DNA from: Porticoccaceae bacterium
GTDB lineage: Bacteria > Pseudomonadota > Gammaproteobacteria > Pseudomonadales > Porticoccaceae
Reading direction: 5' to 3'
DNA: 6,107 bases
Assembly (NCBI GenBank): GCA_023229065.1
Contig: JALNZZ010000125.1
Location: 1-6,107, forward strand
This document shows, piece by piece, positions 1-5,469 of this stretch (position 1 is the first letter of the stretch; each line of letters begins with the position of its first letter). The notes beneath the pieces were generated by a model that was not told the origin of the DNA, did not search any database, and saw nothing but the letters and a program-made list of their open reading frames with translations. A program made the position numbers and the translations under genes.

Positions 1-385
1 TCGCGATGACATGCATACCCACACCGGAGGTGAGAGAGGCCTGATATTCATAACCACTGAAACGGTTATCTTCGTAGCGTCCATTGCCAAAAGCGTAATA
101 GCGCTCGCCAAACTCATAGGAAGTCTTGCCTCTCAGGGTGTAGGCCTCAGCGCTTCGAGCATCGTCCTCAGAGGCATTGATCGCTTCGATATTGCCCACA
201 TGGGTCCAGCTGTTCTGGGTGTAAGTCAGCATCAGCTTGGCCAATAAGGTTTCGTTACTCGAGTTACCGGAAGACTTGCTGAACGCGAGGTCTCCCTCGC
301 CACTCCATGGGCTGTCATCGTTAGCGTCGGCGGCAAACACCAACGGAGACAGGCTGAACAGAACAATTGGCAGTATTTTTTTCAT
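1..385 (-). CDS. DUF481 family outer-membrane beta-barrel protein, 5' part (C-terminus beyond window)
   Basis: The frame begins at ATG 385-383 and stays open for 128 codons to the left edge, so only the N-terminal part is visible. It opens with a signal peptide: Lys2-Lys3, a hydrophobic stretch of about residues 4-17, and a Val-Phe-Ala cleavage site near residue 18. The mature part has the layout of the DUF481 (YdiY-like, 'salt-induced outer membrane protein') family. A Trp-x-Gly start lies at residues 27-29, followed by an SSGN turn at 39-42, alternating polar/hydrophobic strands, and a YxFGxxRYEDxRFSGYEY segment around residues 97-114. Family members are small beta-barrels in the outer membrane whose biochemical role is poorly defined, so no function is claimed. 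The start is supported by a Shine-Dalgarno sequence six bases upstream and by the signal peptide beginning directly at this Met. It lies 133 bases after der on the same strand and probably has its own promoter, though I could not identify one convincingly. Confidence 0.85.
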   Translation of the reverse strand, partial: MKKILPIVLFSLSPLVFAADANDDSPWSGEGDLAFSKSSGNSSNETLLAKLMLTYTQNSWTHVGNIEAINASEDDARSAEAYTLRGKTSYEFGERYYAFGNGRYEDNRFSGYEYQASLTSGVGMHVIA

Positions 386-391
386 CAGCTT

Positions 392-398
392 TCTCCTT
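392..398 (-). promoter_or_regulatory. Ribosome binding site of the DUF481 gene
   Basis: On the minus strand these bases read AAGGAGA, a near-ideal Shine-Dalgarno sequence, six bases before ATG 385-383. It fixes the start of the outer-membrane protein gene. It overlaps the first unit of the degenerate 15-bp tandem repeat by a few bases. Confidence 0.8.
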
Positions 399-440
399 CG
401 TGTGAGAACAGTTGTTGTGAGAAAATTTGTTGCGAATAAA
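396..440. repeat. Three degenerate 15-bp tandem units upstream of the DUF481 gene
   Basis: Three consecutive 15-base units (396-410, 411-425, 426-440) align without gaps. Units 1 and 2 match at 11 of 15 positions and share an exact TGTGAGAA (401-408 and 416-423). Units 2 and 3 also match at 11 of 15, sharing TTGTTG (412-417 and 427-432) followed by T/C-GA. The repeat lies in the gap between der and the DUF481 gene, immediately upstream of the ribosome binding site, so it would fall in the promoter region or the 5' untranslated RNA. It could be a tandem operator or a degenerate A/T-rich repeat. No known binding-site consensus is recognised. Confidence 0.45.
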
Positions 441-518
441 ACATCACCTGCCTGCCAAGACATTGCGGTGTGCTGTTTGACCCGGTTTTTTTAAATACAG
501 AAACAGTGACGGCGCCGC

Positions 519-1955
519 TTATTTGCGCCCTTTGATGTGCTTCATCAGGCGACGCTTCTTGGCTATCTGGCGTCGGGTAAGTATATTTTTTCGATCCTTG
601 TAGGGGTTATCACTGGAGCGGAACTCAATTCGCACCGGTGTACCGTGAAGGTCGAGCGCTTTGCGATAAATTTTTTCCAAATAGCGCACATAGTGGTTGG
701 GCACATCTTCGGTCTGATTGCCATGAATGACGATCAGCGGCGGGTTGCGGCCTCCGGCATGCGCATAGCGCAACTTGATGCGGCGACCATTGACCAAAGG
801 AGGCGGATGATCGCTCACCGCATCTTCGAGAATGCGAGTGAGGTGATTGGTACTGAGTTTGTTGGTCGCGGCGGCGTAGGCCTTGTGTACCGATTTGTAG
901 AGGTGGCCGACACCAGTACCGTGCAGAGCCGAGATAAAGTGGACATCGGCAAAATCGACAAACCGCAGGCGGCGCTCCATTTCCACCTTCACCCAGTCCT
1001 TGCGCTGCTGCTCCAGTCCATCCCATTTATTGATCGCCACCACCAGCGCGCGACCAGCATCGATAACATAACCCATCAAATGCAGGTCCTGGTCCACCAG
1101 GCCCTCGCTGGCATCCACCAGCAGAATCACCACGTTGGCATCCGCCACCGCTTGCAGCGTTTTGACAATGGAGAACTTTTCTACGCTGAGGGAGACATTT
1201 TTGCGGCGCCGAATACCTGCAGTATCGATCAGTGTGTACTGTTTGCCGTGGCGTTCGAAATCGATATAAACACTGTCGCGGGTGGTACCGGGCTGGTCGT
1301 ACACCACCACACGATCCTCGCCGAGCATGCGGTTGACGAGAGTGGATTTGCCAACATTTGGGCGACCGACAATAGCAATTTTGATGGCGCCGTCCCAGGA
1401 CCCGTCAGCGCCCTCTCCTTCAACAGCTTCGCCGTCACTTTCCGGTGCGGACGGCTCGATATTTTCCGGAAAGGGCTCCAGTACTTCCTGCATCAGGCTG
1501 GATACACCGCGACCGTGGGTGGCGGTGGTGGGGAATACCTCGTCGAAACCGAGGCGGTAAAAATCTGCCAGCGCCACATCGGGGTTGAGGCCATCGATCT
1601 TGTTGGCCACCAGAAAGAAATTTTTGCCGCTCTCGCGCAGGTGCTGGGCCAAAGCCTCGTCGGTTGCCGTCAAACCATCACGGCAATCAACGATAAAGAG
1701 CACCACATCGGCCTCTTCCATGGCCTGCAGGGACTGCTCTGCCATAGCGGCATCGATCCCCTCCTCCTCGCCGGTGATACCACCGGTATCCACCACCATA
1801 AAACGGCGGCCGTGCATTTCGCCCTCGCCGTATTTACGGTCGCGAGTGAGGCCGGGAAAGTTAGCCACCAGGGCGTCCCGGGAGCGGGTGAGACGATTGA
1901 ACAGCGTGGACTTGCCCACATTGGGGCGGCCCACCAGGGCGATTACAGGCAGCAT
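519..1955 (-). CDS. der: Ribosome-assembly GTPase Der (EngA), two tandem GTPase domains
   Basis: The protein has 478 residues, close to the roughly 490 of E. coli Der. Der/EngA is an essential GTPase that binds the 50S subunit late in its assembly in the cytoplasm. GTPase domain 1 shows G1 GRPNVGKS (9-16), G2 threonine in FPGLTRDR (about Thr37), G3 DTGG (56-59), G4 NKID (118-121) and a G5-like TATHGRG (144-150). An acidic linker covers about 165-188. Domain 2 shows G1 GRPNVGKS (197-204), G2 PGTTRD (222-227), G3 DTAG (244-247) followed by IRRRKN, G4 NKWD (309-312) and G5 SALHG (342-346). The C-terminal KH-like domain spans about 365-450 and ends in a very basic tail (RRQIAKKRRLMKHIKGRK). The start is secure because the sequence aligns from residue 1 and an in-frame TAA lies 12 codons upstream with no other ATG between. 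However, no good Shine-Dalgarno sequence precedes it. The gene follows acs by 82 bases, not bamB, its usual gammaproteobacterial neighbour. Confidence 0.97.
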   Translation of the reverse strand: MLPVIALVGRPNVGKSTLFNRLTRSRDALVANFPGLTRDRKYGEGEMHGRRFMVVDTGGITGEEEGIDAAMAEQSLQAMEEADVVLFIVDCRDGLTATDEALAQHLRESGKNFFLVANKIDGLNPDVALADFYRLGFDEVFPTTATHGRGVSSLMQEVLEPFPENIEPSAPESDGEAVEGEGADGSWDGAIKIAIVGRPNVGKSTLVNRMLGEDRVVVYDQPGTTRDSVYIDFERHGKQYTLIDTAGIRRRKNVSLSVEKFSIVKTLQAVADANVVILLVDASEGLVDQDLHLMGYVIDAGRALVVAINKWDGLEQQRKDWVKVEMERRLRFVDFADVHFISALHGTGVGHLYKSVHKAYAAATNKLSTNHLTRILEDAVSDHPPPLVNGRRIKLRYAHAGGRNPPLIVIHGNQTEDVPNHYVRYLEKIYRKALDLHGTPVRIEFRSSDNPYKDRKNILTRRQIAKKRRLMKHIKGRK

Positions 1956-1988
1956 CGGGATGAAGGTGACGTGGTGTGTAAGCGCCGC

Positions 1989-2017
1989 ATTTTACATGAA
2001 AAAACGGGTTCTGACGC
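1989..2017 (-). promoter_or_regulatory. Weak sigma70-like promoter candidate for der
   Basis: On the minus strand a TAAAAT hexamer (1994-1989; five of six matches to the -10 consensus) lies 17 bases from GCGTCA (2017-2012; only three of six matches to -35). Transcription would start near 1981, giving a leader of roughly 26 bases before the der ATG. The position between acs and der is sensible, but the -35 box is poor, so read-through from acs may supply der instead. Confidence 0.3.
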
Positions 2018-2020
2018 CTG

Positions 2021-2045
2021 CTGTCTGAGGTCGGGCCTCAGACAG
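2021..2045 (-). terminator. Perfect 10-bp hairpin overlapping the acs stop codon (possible terminator or 3' stabiliser)
   Basis: Bases 2021-2030 (CTGTCTGAGG on the plus strand) and 2036-2045 are exact inverse complements around a 5-base loop (2031-2035). The acs stop codon (2038-2040) lies within the promoter-proximal arm of the transcript's stem. On the minus strand a run of six T (2004-1999) follows, but only after 16 further bases, so this is not a textbook intrinsic terminator. It may end or attenuate the acs transcript, or protect its 3' end from exonucleases. Confidence 0.5.
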
Positions 2046-3972
2046 TTCGGTTTTCGATCAACTCATCCACTACACCGGGATCAGCCAGCGTCGAAATATC
2101 CCCCAGAGAGTCCAACTCGTTGCAGGCAATTTTGCGCAAAATGCGCCGCATAATCTTGCCGGAACGTGTCTTGGGCAATCCAGGGGCCCACTGAATAATG
2201 TCCGGCTTGGCAATATGGCTTACCTCATCGGCACAGAGGTCAATCAACTCCTGATGCAGCTCGTCACTCGGCTCCGCACCATTTTTCAAGGTGACAAAAG
2301 CATAGATACCCTGTCCCTTGATATCGTGGGGATACCCCACCACCGCTGCTTCCACCACTGCCCGGTGCAGTACCAGGGCGCTCTCGATCTCAGCGGTCCC
2401 CAAACGGTGGCCGGAGACATTGAGTACATCGTCGACCCGACCAGTGATCCAGTAGTAGCCGTCCTCGTCGCGACGGGCACCGTCACCGGTAAAATAATAG
2501 CCCGGATAGGCAGAAAAATACGTGTCTACCAAGCGTTGATGATCGCCGTACACCGTGCGCAGCTGGGCTGGCCAGGGCGCTTTGACCACCAGCACCCCCT
2601 GGCCTGGGCCGTCGATTTCCACTCCCTGCTCATCGAGGAGCGCCAACTGAACCCCAAAGAACGGCAGCGCAGCAGAACCTGGCTTGAGGTCGATGGCTCC
2701 TGGCAAAGGAGTAACCATGTGAGCGCCCGTCTCCGTCTGCCACCAGGTGTCCACCACCGGGCAGCGCTCTTTGCCTACGACGCGGTAATACCACTCCCAG
2801 GCTTCCGGGTTGATAGGTTCACCCACGGTACCAAGCAGCTTTAGTGACGCCAAAGAGTGCTGCTCGACAAAGTGGTCGCCTGCACCCATCAGAGAGCGGA
2901 TCGCGGTGGGCGCCGTGTAGAGCTGGGTCACCTGGTACTTGTCCACCACCTGCCAGAAGCGCGAGGCATCCGGGTAAGTGGGCACCCCTTCGAACACCAG
3001 GGTCGTGGCACCATTGCAGAGCGGGCCGTAGACGATGTAGGAATGTCCCGTCACCCAACCCACGTCGGCGGTGCACCAAAAAACATCACCCTCGTGATAA
3101 TCAAAGGTGTATTTATGTGACATTGCCGCCTGCAGCAGATAGCCGCCGGTGGTGTGCAACACACCCTTGGGCATCCCGGTGGAGCCGGAGGTGTAAAGAA
3201 TAAACAGCGGATCCTCGGCATCCATCAACTCTGCCGGACACTCCGGAGAAGCCTCCGCCATCGCATCGTGGTACCACAGGTCGCGCCCCTCGTGCCAATC
3301 GATCTCGCCACCGGTGCGACGCACTACCAGACAGGTATGCACCAGGGGGCACTGAGCCAGGGCGCGCTCGGTATTGGCTTTTAAAGGAGTGGTTTTGCCA
3401 CCGCGCAGGCTTTCATCCGCGGTGATCACCACCCGGCTGTCGGAGTCGAGAATCCTGTCGCGAATGGCGTCGGGTGAAAAGCCCGCGAACACCACGGAGT
3501 GAACTGCACCGATGCGGGCACAGGCGAGCATGGCATACACTGCTTCGGGAAGCATCGGCAGGTAAATGCACACCCGGTCACCCTTTTTCACGCCGCGCTG
3601 GCGCAACACATTGCCGAGCCGAGACACATGCTCGTGCAGTTCACGGTAGCTGATACGCAACTCGTCGCCGGGGCTGTCCCCCTCCCAGATCAGCGCTGTC
3701 TGATCACCGCGCTGCTCCAGGTGACGATCGATGCAGTTGACCGCCACATTGAGTTTGCCCCCCTTGAACCAGGCCACCTCTCCGGCTGTCATGTCCGCTT
3801 CCAGCACCTTGTTCCAGGGCTGATCCCAGGTCAAAAACACCTCTGCCTGCTCGGCCCAGAATTGTTCCGGCTGCTCCACTGAACGGCGGTACAGCGCCCG
3901 GTAGCGCTCAGCGTTGATATGGGCGCTATCGCGCCAGGGGGCGGGCACAGGGTAGACGTGGGACTCACTCAT
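2038..3972 (-). CDS. acs: Acetyl-CoA synthetase (AMP-forming acetate-CoA ligase)
   Basis: The protein has 644 residues, a full-length member of the Acs/AcsA family (E. coli Acs is about 652). It activates acetate with ATP to acetyl-AMP and transfers the acetyl group to CoA in the cytoplasm, allowing growth on or scavenging of low acetate. The adenylate-forming core motifs are all present: the phosphate-binding loop TSGSTGMPKG (261-270), the acetate-pocket and nucleotide motif WWQTETG (410-416), YFTGDGARRDEDGYYWITGR (493-512) with the catalytic Asp497, and the hinge region VDD after Arg512. The C-terminal PKTRSGKIMRR (600-610) carries the catalytic Lys606, equivalent to the lysine that is reversibly acetylated in Salmonella Acs. 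The N-terminal acetyl-CoA synthetase extension fits acs better than propionyl-CoA synthetase. The start is supported by GAGAGG five bases upstream. A gap of 217 bases after panD contains its likely promoter. No broken or missing motif is seen. Confidence 0.97.
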   Translation of the reverse strand: MSESHVYPVPAPWRDSAHINAERYRALYRRSVEQPEQFWAEQAEVFLTWDQPWNKVLEADMTAGEVAWFKGGKLNVAVNCIDRHLEQRGDQTALIWEGDSPGDELRISYRELHEHVSRLGNVLRQRGVKKGDRVCIYLPMLPEAVYAMLACARIGAVHSVVFAGFSPDAIRDRILDSDSRVVITADESLRGGKTTPLKANTERALAQCPLVHTCLVVRRTGGEIDWHEGRDLWYHDAMAEASPECPAELMDAEDPLFILYTSGSTGMPKGVLHTTGGYLLQAAMSHKYTFDYHEGDVFWCTADVGWVTGHSYIVYGPLCNGATTLVFEGVPTYPDASRFWQVVDKYQVTQLYTAPTAIRSLMGAGDHFVEQHSLASLKLLGTVGEPINPEAWEWYYRVVGKERCPVVDTWWQTETGAHMVTPLPGAIDLKPGSAALPFFGVQLALLDEQGVEIDGPGQGVLVVKAPWPAQLRTVYGDHQRLVDTYFSAYPGYYFTGDGARRDEDGYYWITGRVDDVLNVSGHRLGTAEIESALVLHRAVVEAAVVGYPHDIKGQGIYAFVTLKNGAEPSDELHQELIDLCADEVSHIAKPDIIQWAPGLPKTRSGKIMRRILRKIACNELDSLGDISTLADPGVVDELIENRTV

Positions 3973-3977
3973 GACGA

Positions 3978-3983
3978 CCTCTC
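3978..3983 (-). promoter_or_regulatory. Ribosome binding site of acs
   Basis: The minus strand reads GAGAGG here, five bases before the acs ATG (3972-3970). The position and sequence are suitable for a Shine-Dalgarno sequence and support the chosen start. Confidence 0.65.
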
Positions 3984-4061
3984 TGTTATTGATGGCTTGG
4001 CGCAGCTCGTTCAGACCAGGATAACGCTCTAGCCCTTGCTGAATAGCGCTACAGTAGAGTT

Positions 4062-4090
4062 ATTAGAAAGTATGCCCAACCCCGTGGCAA
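4062..4090 (-). promoter_or_regulatory. Sigma70-type promoter for acs
   Basis: On the minus strand, TTGCCA (4090-4085) is separated by exactly 17 bases from TCTAAT (4067-4062). Each hexamer matches its -35 or -10 consensus at five of six positions, and the spacing is optimal. The expected start near 4055 gives a leader of about 83 bases before acs. A short CTACAGTAG dyad (4049-4057) overlaps the predicted start point and may be chance. I see no clear CRP-type TGTGA-N6-TCACA site nearby. The rest of the gap, from 4091 to 4189, shows no gene and no clear terminator for panD. Confidence 0.6.
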
Positions 4091-4189
4091 GATGATAACG
4101 GCTATCGACCACATAGCGAAACCCATGCCTGCACATTGGCGACGGCACGGGATTCGACATCAGACAGAGAATTTAGTGGCAGGAGAGAA

Positions 4190-4573
4190 TCAGCGAGAAG
4201 CTTGTACCGGAATCCCGTTGGTGCTGCGCTCGACGGTGTTATCCGGGTTGAGATACACCAGGCGAGGCTGGTGGTCAGCCGCTTCGTTGTCACCGTACTG
4301 GCCGTAGGTGGCGATGATTACCCGGTCGCCCACCTGTACCTTGCGCGCCGCCGCCCCGTTCATGGAGATAATACCGGAGCCGGCCTCTGCGCGGATAATG
4401 TAAGTGGTAAAGCGCTCGCCGTTGCTGACATTGTAGATGTCGATCTGCTCAAACTCGCGCATGCCTGCCAACTCCAGCAGGTTGGAGTCGATGGCGCAAG
4501 AGCCGTCGTACCACAACTCGGCCTGGGTAACGGCGGCCATGTGCAATTTTGCTTTCAACAGGGTACTCAGCAT
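4190..4573 (-). CDS. panD: Aspartate 1-decarboxylase proenzyme (pyruvoyl-dependent)
   Basis: The protein has 127 residues, the usual size for PanD (about 126). It decarboxylates L-aspartate to beta-alanine, the amine half of pantothenate. The proenzyme cleaves itself between Gly24 and Ser25, and that motif is present as Tyr22-Asp-Gly-Ser-Cys, so Ser25 becomes the pyruvoyl cofactor of the alpha chain. Other family residues are in place: Lys9 in the KAKLH opening, Arg54, Tyr58 and Asn72 in the MNGAAAR segment (71-77). The reading frame starts 3 bases after the panC stop, with a GAGG sequence inside the last panC codons seven bases before its ATG. The two genes are therefore very probably one transcript and translationally coupled. 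No abnormal residue is seen. Confidence 0.96.
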   Translation of the reverse strand: MLSTLLKAKLHMAAVTQAELWYDGSCAIDSNLLELAGMREFEQIDIYNVSNGERFTTYIIRAEAGSGIISMNGAAARKVQVGDRVIIATYGQYGDNEAADHQPRLVYLNPDNTVERSTNGIPVQASR

Positions 4574-4576
4574 GAT

Positions 4577-5437
4577 TCAGCCTCGTTCATCTAGGGTCAG
4601 GGAGAGATTGTCGATCAGTCGGGCGCCACTGGTATAGAGCGCGCCCAATAAGGTGATATGGCAGTCATCCAGGGCGGCGGGCTCCAGGTTGCGGCTGTTA
4701 CACACCGCCAGATAGTCGACCCGGAAGCCTGCGGCCTCAATACGTTTGCCAGCCTCGACTTCCAGGGCCGGAAAGTTTTTCTCGCCAGCGCGAATGCGCT
4801 CGGCCATCCACTGCAGAGTATCGTGCAACACAGCAACTTTGGGGCGTTCCGCAGCAGTAATATAGCTGTTACGGGAACTCATCGCCAGGCCATCTGGCTC
4901 GCGATGAATAGGTGCGGCGACAATTTCCACTGCCATGCACAGGTCCTCCACCATGCGGCGGATCACTGCCAGCTGCTGGAAGTCCTTGATGCCAAATACC
5001 GCCAGGTCGGGCTGGACGATATTGAACAGCTTGGTCACCACCGTGGTCACCCCTTCAAAGTGCCCCGGCCGACTGGCGCCGCAGAGTACATCGGTCATGG
5101 TGGGACACACCACCCGGGTCTGATCCACCAGCCCGTTGGGGTACATCTCCACATCATCGGGATGAAACAGATAATCGCAGCCGACACTCCCCAATTTGCG
5201 CATATCGTCTTCGATGGTGCGCGGATAGCGGTCCCAGTCTTCATTGAGACCAAACTGGAGGGCATTGACGAAAATGGATGTCACCACCACATCGCAGTGC
5301 TGATGAGCGACCTTGACCAACTCCAGATGAGCATCGTGGAGATTGCCCATCGTGGGCACCAGGCCGATACGATGACCTTTGGCACGCTCGGCGGCCAACG
5401 CGTCGCGCAGTCCCTTGATGGTATGGAAAGTATTCAT
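4577..5437 (-). CDS. panC: Pantothenate synthetase (pantoate-beta-alanine ligase)
   Basis: The protein has 286 residues, normal for PanC (E. coli 283). It condenses (R)-pantoate with beta-alanine using ATP, via a pantoyl-adenylate, to make pantothenate in the cytoplasm. Visible motifs are the nucleotide-binding VPTMGNLHDAH (27-37) with the two HIGH-like histidines His34 and His37, IFVNALQF (55-62), the RPGHFEGVTTVVTKLFN segment (123-139), FGIKDFQQL (148-156) with Lys151, Asp152 and Gln155, LAMSSRN (184-190), and the C-terminal RLIDN (273-277). Three positions differ from the common pattern: Ala36 for Gly, Ala59 for Pro, and Ile150 for Glu. The catalytic histidines, lysine and serine/arginine are kept, so the enzyme is probably active. 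Only a weak AGG-type ribosome site about ten bases upstream precedes the ATG, but the start aligns with the family. It follows dnaB by 32 bases and precedes panD by 3. Confidence 0.96.
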   Translation of the reverse strand: MNTFHTIKGLRDALAAERAKGHRIGLVPTMGNLHDAHLELVKVAHQHCDVVVTSIFVNALQFGLNEDWDRYPRTIEDDMRKLGSVGCDYLFHPDDVEMYPNGLVDQTRVVCPTMTDVLCGASRPGHFEGVTTVVTKLFNIVQPDLAVFGIKDFQQLAVIRRMVEDLCMAVEIVAAPIHREPDGLAMSSRNSYITAAERPKVAVLHDTLQWMAERIRAGEKNFPALEVEAGKRIEAAGFRVDYLAVCNSRNLEPAALDDCHITLLGALYTSGARLIDNLSLTLDERG

Positions 5438-5469
5438 GGACGGAAGTACCTGAAAGGCGGGAACAAGCC

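Noticed and set aside
436..465. Possible promoter of the DUF481 gene: TTGGCA and an extended TGT-TTTATT on the minus strand.
   Set aside because: The spacing between the two boxes is only 12 bases, far from the 16-18 needed, so the pair cannot be called a promoter.
511..529. Possible der terminator: a GGCGC/GCGCC inverted repeat with a 9-base loop around the der stop codon.
   Set aside because: The stem is only five pairs and no T-run follows on the minus strand, so it does not qualify as an intrinsic terminator.
537..2153. A long open frame of 538 codons on the plus strand, antisense to der and the end of acs.
   Set aside because: It mirrors the codon structure of der, has no recognisable domain, no ribosome binding site was identified, and the predicted protein looks like a shadow translation. 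Der is unmistakable on the other strand.
4098..4120. Small GCTAT/ATAGC inverted repeat in the panD-acs gap, considered as a panD terminator.
   Set aside because: It has only five base pairs and no T-run, and similar short repeats are expected by chance.
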